Source: JAAYVZ01 sp035384965 (GTDB lineage Bacteria; Acidobacteriota; Thermoanaerobaculia; Thermoanaerobaculales; Thermoanaerobaculaceae). From it: DNA of 64,000 nt. A program made the position numbers and the translations under genes. Under the pieces are notes generated by a model, which did not search any database, was not told the origin of the DNA, and saw only the letters and a list, made by a program, of their open reading frames with translations. Below are positions 17,688 through 26,188 of the stretch, piece by piece (positions within the stretch are counted from its first letter, which is position 1; each line of letters begins with the position of its first letter). The DNA is taken from positions 124,001 to 188,000 of the forward strand of contig DAOOJE010000002.1 in the NCBI GenBank assembly GCA_035384965.1, read 5' to 3'.

Positions 17688-18743
17688 CTATTCGGCCGGC
17701 GTGCCGCGCGCGAGGCGAAGCGTGTCGTCCGACCAGAGAGGCAGCGGCGCGCCACCGCGGCCGTTGGCCGAAATCGCCGCGCGGTTGAAGGTCCCGAGAA
17801 GCTGTCGTGGATCGCAGAACGCGGCGATCAGGACGTCTCGCCCGAGCTCCCTCTCGATGGTCGACGCCATCAGCCAGCCGACCGTGTACCAGGGGCCCTG
17901 CTCGCCGAAGAACGAGAAGAACCTCGCCTGCCTGTCCTCCGGGGACAGCTTTCCGGCGGACGCATCGAACATGAAGCGCTCGAGCAGCTTCATGTCCTCA
18001 GCGACCCGGCTCACGTCGCGATCCCAGCGCTCGCGCACCGGCTGCGAGCTCACCGCGTGTGGATGCTCGTCGGGGCCTCCCGCGGCGGCGAGCATCGCGA
18101 GCCCCTCCCCGAACGCCCCGAGACGCGTCACGACCCAGGCGACACGGTCCGGCATCGATGCGATCGCCTCGGCGATGTCGGGCGCGGGGCAAAGGGTGCC
18201 GAAACCGATGTGATGCAGCTCGTGCGCGAGCGTGTTGGCCAGCTTCTCAGGTGAGTCCGCGGGATCGAGGTACATGAAGATCGCCGGGTCGGTGTCCACC
18301 TCGAACACGAACGAGTTCGTCTTCGGCTTGATGACCGGGTAGATCGTCGCGCGAAGGGCGGTTCCGGGAGACAGGTAAGCGGATGCCCGCGCCACCGGTG
18401 CCGCGAGATCGAAAGCCTTCCAGCGGTCGAGCGCCTCGCGCAGTTCCCTCGCCCGAGCGACGAGTTCCGGGGATCGGACGAACGCCCGGAATTCCTCGTC
18501 GGAGAACGCACGCTTCATCGCCGACTCGCGCGCCTTCAGCCGGACGTAGGGTCGCGAGTCAAAGAGCGCGCGCCAGTCGGCGTCCCCCACCTCCTCCCCC
18601 GCAGCCTGCTTGTTTAGGATCGCGAGCACCGCCTCCGCTTCGGACGTCTCCATCGACACCGCGGAACTCGCTGCGAACGCGCTGCTCGCCACGAACAACC
18701 CGAGCCCGGCACCGAACGTTCGAGTCGCCGACCGCAGTCCCAT
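17688..18743 (-). CDS. Secreted gluzincin-like metalloprotein (DUF5700-like)
   Basis: A 351-residue exported protein with a signal peptide (FGAGLGLFVASSAFAASSA). It has a zinc-protease motif, AHELHHIG, with a downstream helix AFGEGLAMLAA that can give the third (glutamate) ligand, so the gluzincin site appears complete. It resembles DUF5700-type putative zinc peptidases. The start at 18743 follows GGAGG by several bases. The frame stays open further upstream to 19130, but that part has no ribosome site and no recognisable domain. The substrate is unknown. It is divergent from the PerR-like gene. Confidence 0.75.
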   Translation of the reverse strand: MGLRSATRTFGAGLGLFVASSAFAASSAVSMETSEAEAVLAILNKQAAGEEVGDADWRALFDSRPYVRLKARESAMKRAFSDEEFRAFVRSPELVARARELREALDRWKAFDLAAPVARASAYLSPGTALRATIYPVIKPKTNSFVFEVDTDPAIFMYLDPADSPEKLANTLAHELHHIGFGTLCPAPDIAEAIASMPDRVAWVVTRLGAFGEGLAMLAAAGGPDEHPHAVSSQPVRERWDRDVSRVAEDMKLLERFMFDASAGKLSPEDRQARFFSFFGEQGPWYTVGWLMASTIERELGRDVLIAAFCDPRQLLGTFNRAAISANGRGGAPLPLWSDDTLRLARGTPAE

Positions 18744-19207
18744 CGTGACCTCCGGCGAATCTACGGAGCACGTCGTGGAATGTTGCGCCCGCGGATGGCC
18801 TGCCCGACGCGGCGAGACCGTCCGTCCTCGTGCTTTTGTCGGGTGCGCCATCGTCTTCTCTCGGGCGATCACCGGGTCGCGCCCGCTCCTCATCGCCACG
18901 TCCGTGAGCGTGTCGGCTCGGCCGAGGAGCACGCACGCCGCATCGTTCACTCCGGCCAGTGCCGCGGCCCAGGCCCTGCCGAGCTCGGTGCAGTCACCCC
19001 CTACGGCGCCAGGTGAGAGACGCTCGGGCGTCGCGCGAGAGCCGTGACCGCGCGGGGTTGTGCTTGCCCCCGGCGTGCCGCACCGCTGCCCGGCGCGGCT
19101 GCCGAGAGTTCGCCGGTCGGCGTGCGACACGCCGACACACGGTGTTTCGGGCCGGCTATGGCGCTGACGGTCTTGACAGGGTCTAAGATGAGATATATTC
19201 TTTTCGC
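18744..19207. other. Divergent intergenic region, no gene supported
   Basis: This 464-base gap between the zincin gene and the PerR-like gene holds the promoter at 19173-19201. An open frame upstream of the zincin start on the minus strand is not supported as coding. A TAGATT box just upstream of the zincin ribosome site could be its -10. No RNA gene or repeat was recognised. Confidence 0.5.
19173..19201 (+). promoter_or_regulatory. Strong sigma-70-type promoter of the PerR-like gene, leaderless
   Basis: A perfect TTGACA (19173-19178), a 17-base spacer and TATTCT (19196-19201) stand in AT-rich sequence. The -10 ends six bases before the ATG at 19208, so the transcript should begin at or next to the A of ATG. 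The partly palindromic AAGATGAGATATATTCTT across the -10 could be the regulator's own operator (inference). Confidence 0.75.
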
Positions 19208-19606
19208 ATGGACGACCTCATGGCTCTCCTGCGGCGGCACGGAATCCAGCCGACGCCCCAGCGTCTCGCGGTGGCGGAGCACGTGCTGGCGAGCCGCGAA
19301 CACCCCACGGCCGACGAGGTGTGGACCCGGGTTCAGGCATCGTGCCCGACGATTTCCCGGGCGACCGTGTACAACACGCTCAACTTGCTGGCCGAGAAGG
19401 GGCTCGTGCGCACCCACACGCTCCACGACGGCGTCGCGGTTTTCGACGGCAACGCGGAGCCTCACCACCACCTCATCGACGAGGAGACGGGGGAGGTCTA
19501 CGACGTGCCCTGGGCGGCGCTGCGCGTGAGCGGTGTGCAGGAGCTGGAGGGGTTCGAGATCAGCGAGTACCACGTCGTCGTGAGGGGACGCCCGAAACGC
19601 GGGTGA
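19208..19606 (+). CDS. Fur/PerR family metalloregulator (PerR-like)
   Basis: A 132-residue Fur-superfamily repressor. The N-terminal winged helix reads GIQPTPQRLAVAEHVL, then CPTISRATVYNTLNLLAEKG. The C-terminal metal-binding dimerisation part contains EPHHHLIDEETGEVYDV. The two CxxC structural-zinc pairs of many Fur and PerR proteins are absent. The neighbouring peroxiredoxin gene makes a peroxide or iron response likely, so PerR-like is favoured over Fur. It is read from a strong leaderless promoter and followed by an intrinsic terminator. Confidence 0.85.
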   Translation: MDDLMALLRRHGIQPTPQRLAVAEHVLASREHPTADEVWTRVQASCPTISRATVYNTLNLLAEKGLVRTHTLHDGVAVFDGNAEPHHHLIDEETGEVYDVPWAALRVSGVQELEGFEISEYHVVVRGRPKRG

Positions 19607-19620
19607 ACAGGCCGTGTGCA

Positions 19621-19651
19621 GGCCCCGCGACAGGGGTCGCGGAGCCTTTTT
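19621..19651 (+). terminator. Intrinsic terminator between perR-like gene and peroxiredoxin
   Basis: GGCCCCGCGAC (19621-19631) pairs with GTCGCGGAGCC (19636-19646) across an AGGG loop with one mismatch, followed directly by TTTTT. No promoter is evident between it and the peroxiredoxin start at 19699, so it may be partial or conditional. Confidence 0.85.
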
Positions 19652-19698
19652 GAAGACTGCGCTGCCTGACGGCGCGCCGGACCGACAAGGAGGAGCGA

Positions 19699-20424
19699 AT
19701 GGAAACCGCAAACCCGACAACCCCGACCCCCATGCCTCGCATCGGCGACAAGGCCCCGTCGTTCAAGGCCGTCACGACCCAGGGCGAAATCAATTTCCCG
19801 GAGCAGTTCGCGGGGAGCTGGGTGATTCTGTTCTCCCACCCGGCCGACTTCACACCGGTGTGCACGTCGGAGTTCATGACGTTCGCCACTCTCGAGCACA
19901 AGTTCAACGAACTCAACTGCAAGCTGGTCGGGCTCTCGGTCGACGGCCTGTTCAGCCACATCGCCTGGCTGCGCACGATCAAGGAAAAGATCGAGTACAA
20001 GGGGATGAAGAACGTCGAGGTCACCTTCCCGCTGGTCGAGGACATCACGATGGAGGTGGCGCGCGCGTACGGGATGATCCAGCCCGGGGAGAGCTCGACG
20101 AAGGCGGTGCGCGCCGTGTTCTTCATCGACCCCAAAGGGATCATCCGCACGATCATCTACTACCCTCTGAGCGTGGGACGGAACTTCGACGAGCTGCTGC
20201 GCGTCCTCATCGCCTTGCAGACGGCCGATGCCTTCTCCGTCGCGCTGCCGGCCGACTGGCGCCCCGGCGACGACGTGATTGTGCCGCCGGCGGGCTCCTG
20301 CGGCGTCGCGAAGGAGAGGATGGAAGGCAAGGAAAGCGGCATCACCTGCCACGACTGGTTCTTCTGCACCAAGAAGATCGACGAGGCCACGGTGATGAAC
20401 CGCATCCGCAAGGGGCAGGCATAG
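19699..20424 (+). CDS. Prx6-like peroxiredoxin
   Basis: A 241-residue thiol peroxidase of the Prx6/archaeal type, which reduces peroxides through its peroxidatic cysteine C55 in PADFTPVCTSEF. The long C-terminal dimerisation domain typical of this class is present, and it carries extra cysteines (GSCGVAKER and GITCHDWFFCTKK) that could act as resolving residues, as in archaeal 2-Cys members. The start follows AAGGAGGAGCGA, one of the strongest ribosome sites in the window. It lies downstream of the PerR-like gene, which probably controls it. Confidence 0.93.
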   Translation: METANPTTPTPMPRIGDKAPSFKAVTTQGEINFPEQFAGSWVILFSHPADFTPVCTSEFMTFATLEHKFNELNCKLVGLSVDGLFSHIAWLRTIKEKIEYKGMKNVEVTFPLVEDITMEVARAYGMIQPGESSTKAVRAVFFIDPKGIIRTIIYYPLSVGRNFDELLRVLIALQTADAFSVALPADWRPGDDVIVPPAGSCGVAKERMEGKESGITCHDWFFCTKKIDEATVMNRIRKGQA

Positions 20425-20460
20425 GCGCCACCTCGCGCCCCACGCTGGACCAGACCGCAC

Positions 20461-20492
20461 GACCAGGCGAGCCGTCACCGGCTCGCCTGGTC
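20461..20492 (+). terminator. Perfect 13-bp hairpin after peroxiredoxin
   Basis: GACCAGGCGAGCC (20461-20473) pairs completely with GGCTCGCCTGGTC (20480-20492) around a GTCACC loop. There is no T run after it, so it may be a transcript-stabilising 3' hairpin or a weak terminator. Confidence 0.55.
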
Positions 20493-20572
20493 CTCGTAGG
20501 GCTGGCGGGCAGTGGAATAATGCGGCGCCCTGGCGAGGCTCGCGCGGCGAGGCGACGGGGCGGGGAGAGAGC

Positions 20573-21229
20573 ATGAAGCGGTTCGCGGTGATCGGGCTGG
20601 GGCGGTTCGGCGCACACCTCGCGAGCAGGCTGTACGAGCTGGGGCACGAGGTGCTCGCGATCGACGCCGATCCCGCGACGGTGCAGTCGGTGCAGAACAA
20701 GGTCTCGACGGCCGCGGTCGTCGACGCGCGCGACAGGCAGCAGCTCCGCGCCCTCGGCCTCAAGGACTACGACACCGTCATCATCTCGGTCGGCGAGCGC
20801 CTCGAGGCCTCGACGCTGGCGGCGCTCTACTGCAAGGAGATGGAGCTGCGCGTCGTGGCCAGGGCGGTCAACGAGGACCACGGCCGCATCCTCGACGCGC
20901 TGGGCGTCGACGAGGTCGTTTACCCCGAGCGCGACATGGCGCTTCGGCTCGCCGAGCGCCTCTCGTCCGGCAACCTCCTCGACTTCATCCCGCTCGGCGA
21001 GGACTACTCGATCATGGAGCTCGCGGTGCCCGACGCGTTCGCCCGCAAGACGTTGGCCGAGCTGAACGTGCGGGCGCGGTTCAACGTCCACGTGCTGGCC
21101 GTCCAGGATGTGGTGACGGGCAAGGTCGTGATGGCCCCACCGGCCGACCAGGCGCTGGGAGACACCAGCGTGCTGGTGGTCCTGGGGCGGCACCAGGATC
21201 TCGAGCGGTTCCAGAAGGCGGTACGTTAG
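20573..21229 (+). CDS. RCK-domain K+ channel/transporter regulatory subunit (KtrA/TrkA-like)
   Basis: A 218-residue cytosolic gating subunit. RCK_N (about 1-130) has a nucleotide-binding Rossmann motif AVIGLGRFG and the acidic end of strand two in AIDADP; RCK_C covers about 140-218. Such proteins form rings that bind ATP/ADP or NAD(H) and gate a Ktr/Trk potassium transporter. No membrane partner is in the window, so it must pair with one encoded elsewhere. GGGGAGAGAGC precedes the ATG. Its stop overlaps the stop of the convergent LysE gene by four bases. Confidence 0.9.
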   Translation: MKRFAVIGLGRFGAHLASRLYELGHEVLAIDADPATVQSVQNKVSTAAVVDARDRQQLRALGLKDYDTVIISVGERLEASTLAALYCKEMELRVVARAVNEDHGRILDALGVDEVVYPERDMALRLAERLSSGNLLDFIPLGEDYSIMELAVPDAFARKTLAELNVRARFNVHVLAVQDVVTGKVVMAPPADQALGDTSVLVVLGRHQDLERFQKAVR

Positions 21230-21909
21230 GGCAGCAGCGGCGCCAGGTGCTGGAGCCAGAAGCGGAAGCTTCCGATGGCGAGCAGCGTCATGCCGAGGGC
21301 GAGCAGGACGCCGCCGATCCCCGTCATCACCCACCGCTCTCCGCGCGGGGTGAGGAGCGTGCGGCCGTGGGACAGCGCCCACAACAGCGGCGCGTACCAC
21401 GCGACGACGCCGGCGATGAGCGCGACGAGGATCCACAGCAAGCCGGGGTAGCCGTGGGCGCGGGCGGCCTCGACGAAGGCGAGGCCAGCGGTGCACCACC
21501 AGAACCAGTAGTGGAGGTTGCCGAGGCACACCGCCACGCCGGCGAGAAAGGCGCGGTACCCCGGGAGCTCCTCGATGTGGGCGGCGCGCTTGGGGTCTCG
21601 CGGGCGCGGCCTGTGCCGAAGCGAGGTCCACCCTCCCCACAGGAGGGCGAGGCCGCCCACGATCTCGACGGCCGGCAGGGCGCCGAGCCGCCGCAGCACC
21701 GGCGCGGCACCCCCCGCCAGGGCGGTGAACAGCGCGACGTCCACCGCGAGACAGCCGGCCAGAAACCAGACGGCTCGCGAGATGCGGTGGGAAATGGCCA
21801 GGCGTGACGCGACGAGCGTGATCGGGCCCGGCACCACGACGGTGGCGAGCGAGAGCACGAACGCCGAGACGACGAGCGCCGGCAAGGACAGCGGAACGGG
21901 GAGTTCCAC
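21226..21909 (-). CDS. LysE/RhtB family amino-acid exporter
   Basis: A 227-residue inner-membrane protein with about six hydrophobic segments. The first segment contains the family motif VVVPGPITLVASRLAISH. Members export amino acids such as lysine, homoserine or threonine; the substrate is not predictable here. It starts six bases after the stop of the adenosine-specific kinase gene, so the two are one transcript. It converges on the RCK gene. Confidence 0.85.
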   Translation of the reverse strand: MELPVPLSLPALVVSAFVLSLATVVVPGPITLVASRLAISHRISRAVWFLAGCLAVDVALFTALAGGAAPVLRRLGALPAVEIVGGLALLWGGWTSLRHRPRPRDPKRAAHIEELPGYRAFLAGVAVCLGNLHYWFWWCTAGLAFVEAARAHGYPGLLWILVALIAGVVAWYAPLLWALSHGRTLLTPRGERWVMTGIGGVLLALGMTLLAIGSFRFWLQHLAPLLP

Positions 21910-21915
21910 GCCGGC

Positions 21916-22401
21916 TCAGCCCAGCTTGTACCCGATTTTTCGCAAGAAGCTCAGGCGTGCCTTGACGTCCTCCTCGCCCTCGACACCGCGCGGCGAGACG
22001 CCGTCGATGACGCCCAGGATGCCTCGTCCCTGGGCGCTTTCGGCCACCACGACCTCGACCGGGTTGGCGGTCGCGCAGAAGACCCGGCAGACCTCCGGCA
22101 CGGCCTTGATCGTGTTCAGGATGTTGACTGGAAAGCCGTTCTCCACGAACACGAAGAAGCTGTGGCCAGCTCCCACCGCGAGGGCGTTGCGCACCGCGAG
22201 GTCGACGAGGCTCTCGTCATTGCCGGACCGGCGCACCAGCGCCGGGCCCGACGACTCGCAGAACGCGACCCCGAACCGCAAGTGCGGGGCGGTCTGGACG
22301 ATGGCCTCGTGGAGGTCCTCGACGGTCTTGATGAAGTGGGACTGCCCGAGGATGAAGTTGGTGGCTTCGGGCTTCTCGACGGGAACGGTGAGGATTTGCA
22401 T
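21916..22401 (-). CDS. Adenosine-specific kinase family protein
   Basis: A 161-residue member of a small conserved family (PF04008) best known in archaea and thermophiles, for which adenosine binding or phosphorylation is proposed. Typical stretches are QSHFIKTVEDLHEAI, GVAFCESSGPALVR, NALAVGAGHSFFVF and GVIDGVSPRGVE. It is cytoplasmic and covers the whole family length. It lies between the M28-like gene (19 bases upstream) and LysE (6 bases downstream). The enzymatic role of the family rests on limited evidence. Confidence 0.88.
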   Translation of the reverse strand: MQILTVPVEKPEATNFILGQSHFIKTVEDLHEAIVQTAPHLRFGVAFCESSGPALVRRSGNDESLVDLAVRNALAVGAGHSFFVFVENGFPVNILNTIKAVPEVCRVFCATANPVEVVVAESAQGRGILGVIDGVSPRGVEGEEDVKARLSFLRKIGYKLG

Positions 22402-22420
22402 GGTGTGCTCCGCAGGGAAA

Positions 22421-24541
22421 TCACTGGCCGCCCGCCGCGACGGTGACTGCGTCGGCGAGGGCCTTGGCGACGAGGGCGAGAAGATCGTACGACACCCGCT
22501 GCCGCTCGACGGTCAGCGGCAAAGCGGCGTCGACCGCGGCCTCCTCCGGAGCGCGGGCGCGGATGAGAAATGCAGGGATGCCCCGCCCGGCGGCCAGCGG
22601 CACGCCGGTGTGGGTCGACTCGAACTCGGGGTGAACGCGCGCCACCAGCCCCACCTCCTTGGCAGACCGGACGAAGGTGGCGGGGAGCCGCGCCAGCTGC
22701 CGGGCGGCCTCGAGCCGGATGTGGCTGGCACGGGTGGAGCGTTGCGGGATGCCCACCTCGTCCACCTCGATCCAGGCCGCGAGCCGGCCCTGGCGCTGGG
22801 CGAGGAGAGCGGCGGCGCCGGCCGCGCCGTGGCGTCCCCCGGCCAGGAACGCGACGAGGACCGGGCTCTGCCGCTCGCGCCGACTGAGCGCTCCGGCGGC
22901 CTCGAGCACCGTCGCCACCCCGGCCGCGTTGTCGCTGGCCGACAGCGCCTGCACCGAGGACTCCTCGACGTCGCCGCGCACCGCATCCCAGTGGGCGGCG
23001 ACAACCACCGGCCAGCGCCTGGCATCGCGCCCCGGCAGCTCGATGAGGACGTTGCGCCAATCCTGCTCGACGCCTGCCGGTGAGCGGTGCACGAACGGCA
23101 TCACTTCGACCCGCAGGCCCCGCCGCTCGGCCTCCTGGCGGAGGACCTCGACGACCGCACCGGCCTCGGGGGCGAAGGCATAGCGGGTCGTGACGCGAGG
23201 CTCCTGGCCGGTGGCGTCCCCGGTGAGTCTCGCCACCGTCGCGGCCAGCCGTTCGCGGGCCGCCTTGCCGCCGTCCGGCAGCGCCTTCTGGACGGCGGCG
23301 CCGAGGCGATCGCGCGCATCGTCGGCGGCAATGTGCGGGACCCACCCGACGCCCCAGTGCAGCGGCAGGATGCGCCGGTCGCCCCCGGGGGAGTCCGCTG
23401 GCCGCGCTGCCACCGCGACGACCACGAACTCGTCGCGCGCCAGCGGAGGCAGCTCGAGCCTGGCCAGGGCACGCTCCCCGAACGACACCTCCAGTTCGCG
23501 GTCCGGCCCGCGCGCGCTCACGCGCACGGCGCGGGCGCTCCACTCCGCCTCGGGGTCGCCCTGAAGCGCGAGGGGGAGCGACCTCTCGCCGGACCCCTCG
23601 ATGACCAGAAAGCCCATGCCGCCGGCCCCGATCTGCAGCAGGCCCGAGGAAGGACGGGAAGCCTGGCCGCGGGCGGCCGGCAGCGGTCGCGGGGGAGCGA
23701 CCGTCCGGAAGCCGAAACGACGTTCCGCCAGCATCTGGTCGTCGAGCCAGCAAGCCATGGCGAAATCGCCGAGAAGATCGCTCGCGGCCAGACCTCCTGC
23801 CGCTCCGGGCGCTCGCGTCGCGAGCAGGGGCTGCGCCTGCAAGGCGGCGAGCGCCGAGTCGCCCAGCCGCTCGCGCACGTATTCGAGGAAGAGCACCGAC
23901 CAGCCCCGCTCGGCCCACGGGTCGTGAGGGAGGTACGTGCGGCCGAGCGGGTCGGCGTCGCCCCACAGCCAGCGCGGAGACGCTTGCCCGAGGTAGAAGG
24001 GGATGTATCCCGCGAGCCAGCGCGAGGCTGCCGGCGTGGCAGGGTGGGCAGCGATGTGGAGCAGGCGGTAGACCGCCTCACTCAGGGTCAAGTCATTGAG
24101 CGAGGTGCGGTTGCCGGAAAAGGCGAAGGGGTGGTAGACGACCTCGCCCTGGTTGGAGTGCAGGCCGCGGCGGTTGGCTTCCGTTTCACCGAGGAGGTCG
24201 AAGCCGAAGACCTCGGCAGCCGGGGTCGGCGTCTCGCACACGAGCAGCAGCAGCCGGCCGTTGCCGTCACGATCGGGAAACGGCCCGAAGACGCGCTCGA
24301 GCCGCGGCATCACGTCGTCCTCGAGGCGGCGAACCGTGGCAGCCAGCGCCTCCTCGCCGGCGGCGGGCGCGTAGCCGAGCTGCCGGTAGACGGCGGTGCG
24401 GCGCCCCTCCAGCACCAGCTCGGCCTCGACCTCGACCTGTGCCGGCTGAGTCCCGACCCCCGGTTCCGGGCGCCAGAACACGCGCGTCGCCGGAACGGAC
24501 GCCGCTGCCGCGATCGCCAGGGGGAGCGCGAGGATCGCCAT
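22421..24541 (-). CDS. Exported M28-peptidase-like protein, catalytic residues lost
   Basis: A 706-residue protein with an N-terminal signal segment (MAILALPLAIAAAASVPA). About residues 40-230 resemble secreted hyicolysin-like proteases, but the usual HExxH helix reads LLHIAAHPATP. About 430-706 are an M28 aminopeptidase fold with VVAAHWDAV and SDNAAG zinc ligands and EVDEVG. The conserved Glu-Glu pair is replaced by FLAGGRHGAAG, so both the general base and one ligand are missing. It is probably a binding or scaffold protein rather than a protease. The start at 24541 is favoured by GGAGG eight bases before it; a GTG nine bases earlier is the alternative. Confidence 0.75.
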   Translation of the reverse strand: MAILALPLAIAAAASVPATRVFWRPEPGVGTQPAQVEVEAELVLEGRRTAVYRQLGYAPAAGEEALAATVRRLEDDVMPRLERVFGPFPDRDGNGRLLLLVCETPTPAAEVFGFDLLGETEANRRGLHSNQGEVVYHPFAFSGNRTSLNDLTLSEAVYRLLHIAAHPATPAASRWLAGYIPFYLGQASPRWLWGDADPLGRTYLPHDPWAERGWSVLFLEYVRERLGDSALAALQAQPLLATRAPGAAGGLAASDLLGDFAMACWLDDQMLAERRFGFRTVAPPRPLPAARGQASRPSSGLLQIGAGGMGFLVIEGSGERSLPLALQGDPEAEWSARAVRVSARGPDRELEVSFGERALARLELPPLARDEFVVVAVAARPADSPGGDRRILPLHWGVGWVPHIAADDARDRLGAAVQKALPDGGKAARERLAATVARLTGDATGQEPRVTTRYAFAPEAGAVVEVLRQEAERRGLRVEVMPFVHRSPAGVEQDWRNVLIELPGRDARRWPVVVAAHWDAVRGDVEESSVQALSASDNAAGVATVLEAAGALSRRERQSPVLVAFLAGGRHGAAGAAALLAQRQGRLAAWIEVDEVGIPQRSTRASHIRLEAARQLARLPATFVRSAKEVGLVARVHPEFESTHTGVPLAAGRGIPAFLIRARAPEEAAVDAALPLTVERQRVSYDLLALVAKALADAVTVAAGGQ

Positions 24542-24571
24542 CGCTTGCACCTCCGTCGTCCTGTCGGAGGG

Positions 24572-24601
24572 AGTGTAGGTTCACGAGCCGGCCGGCCGCA
24601 A
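24572..24601 (-). promoter_or_regulatory. Candidate promoter for the M28-like gene
   Basis: On the minus strand TTGCGG (24601-24596), an 18-base spacer and TACACT (24577-24572), about 30 bases before the start with GGAGG between. It lies just upstream of the M28-like gene, at the end of the SGNH gene, giving the downstream genes their own start. Confidence 0.5.
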
Positions 24602-24609
24602 GGCTGCCG

Positions 24610-26181
24610 TCAGTCTCGAGCGGGCCCACCGTCTCCCGGCTCGTCGACGTGCGGCAGGGGGGCGACCGTCGAATCCTGCTCGGGTCCGTTGCCTGCGAGA
24701 TGCTCGGCCAGGCCCCGGTCCAGCGCCTCCACGAGGATCGCGGAGACGAGTTCGGCGCCGGCGCCGGTGGGGTGGGTGAGATCGCCGGTCATCAGGCGGG
24801 GGGAGGCGCGGTACCAGCGGCCGGCCGTGCCGGCCCCACCCATCGCCTGGAACATGTCCAGCAGGGCGCAGCCGGTTGCGGCCGCCACCCGGCGCTGCGT
24901 CGCCACGATCCCGGCCAGAGAGGGCAGGGTAACGATCTCGCCGTACTCGTTGGTGGTCCCGCGATCCATCGGGGTCATGATCAGCAGCGACACCCCGGGC
25001 AGCGCCTCGCGAATCCGCTTGACAACGGTGCGTATGTCGGCGGCGTACGCCGGAAGCGGCAGGTAGCCGTATCCGCTCTCGTTGGTGCCGTAGTTGAGGA
25101 TCACGAGGTGAGGATTGCGCAGCCGCAGCGCCTGTTGCCAGTCGCCGGCGTCGAGGGTGGCGAGGAAGTGCATCGTGGCGCCGTTCGCGCCGAGGGAGTC
25201 GTACACCACACCGGGGACCTCGCGCTCGAGCGCCACGCCGTAGAGAACCACGGGGCCGTCGCCGGCCGGCGCCAGCACGAGATCGTGCGGCCCGTCGGGC
25301 ACGACGGCGCGGTGGACGGCGATTCCCGGGTCCGTGGTGCCGGTGTGGACCGCCTCCGGCTGGCGCTCGTCGACCTGCACGAGGAGGGTGCCGCCCCCTG
25401 GCCTCTGGCCGAAGTAGACGTCGAACCGTCCCGCGGCAGCACCCGGCCCGGCGCGCGTGGTGCGAACGCGGGTGCGGGCGCGCGGGGTCGAGGCCACGAA
25501 GCCGATGCCGGCCAGCCCGTACCTGCCGTCGAGGCCGTTGCGCAGCAGCGGCGAACGGATGTCCCATCCCTCGGCCTCGAGCTCGACCCCGCGGTGGTCG
25601 TACCACACCCACGGCCGGGCGGCGAGAACGAAGCCGTGCCCGGCGTCGCCGAAACGCTCCTGGAGCCGCCGCCGGGCTCCTCCCGAGATGAGGTCGCCGG
25701 TGACCGGGGAGTCCCCGAAGTGGAGGATGCGCGTCACCGCCCCCGGCTGGCCGGCACGGGTGCGCGCGAGGGCCGCGAAGAAGCTCGCCATGGCTTCGGC
25801 CGGCCCCTCGATGAGCGTGCCCACCGTGGCCGAGGGGGCCAGGCGCCCCGGCTCGAAGGCGCGGCGGGTGGTGCCGGCGCGCGCCCACAACACCGAGGCG
25901 ATCTCGAGACCGCGGCGGGCGAGGGCGTGGGCAGGCCGCTCGTCGAGCACCGGCGTTGCCGGCCATTCGGGGGGAGGCGGCTGTTCGAGCCAGCGCACGA
26001 ACGGCACCGGCGGCGCCAGCCCGAAAGTGGCGCGCCACGAGCGATGATCGCCGCTGATGAACGGGCGGAACCGCGCCAGAGGCGGCGCCAGGTGGGCGGC
26101 GAGGGCGAGCACGGCCAGCACGGCCGCAACGGTTTTGGTCTTTGTGGGCAGCCAGGGGTCGGAGGCGGGGTGCTCGCGCAT
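24610..26181 (-). CDS. Membrane-anchored SGNH hydrolase 1 (AlgX/DltD-like role)
   Basis: A 523-residue protein with one N-terminal hydrophobic helix (VAAVLAVLALAAHLAPPLA), then an extracytoplasmic SGNH esterase domain. The catalytic set is complete: S158 in LHFGDSPVTGD, the oxyanion asparagine in NYGTNES, and Asp/His in GDLTHPTG. The central region (about 200-330) is beta-rich and resembles carbohydrate-binding inserts in such proteins. It begins seven bases after the MBOAT stop. In alginate, cellulose and wall acetylation systems, SGNH proteins of this kind take the acyl group delivered by an MBOAT protein and place it on a polysaccharide. That role is inferred here. Confidence 0.82.
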   Translation of the reverse strand: MREHPASDPWLPTKTKTVAAVLAVLALAAHLAPPLARFRPFISGDHRSWRATFGLAPPVPFVRWLEQPPPPEWPATPVLDERPAHALARRGLEIASVLWARAGTTRRAFEPGRLAPSATVGTLIEGPAEAMASFFAALARTRAGQPGAVTRILHFGDSPVTGDLISGGARRRLQERFGDAGHGFVLAARPWVWYDHRGVELEAEGWDIRSPLLRNGLDGRYGLAGIGFVASTPRARTRVRTTRAGPGAAAGRFDVYFGQRPGGGTLLVQVDERQPEAVHTGTTDPGIAVHRAVVPDGPHDLVLAPAGDGPVVLYGVALEREVPGVVYDSLGANGATMHFLATLDAGDWQQALRLRNPHLVILNYGTNESGYGYLPLPAYAADIRTVVKRIREALPGVSLLIMTPMDRGTTNEYGEIVTLPSLAGIVATQRRVAAATGCALLDMFQAMGGAGTAGRWYRASPRLMTGDLTHPTGAGAELVSAILVEALDRGLAEHLAGNGPEQDSTVAPLPHVDEPGDGGPARD

Positions 26182-26188
26182 GCCGACC

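Noticed and set aside
18744..19130. Upstream in-frame extension of the zincin gene
   Set aside because: The signal peptide and GGAGG site place the start at 18743; the extension has no motif.
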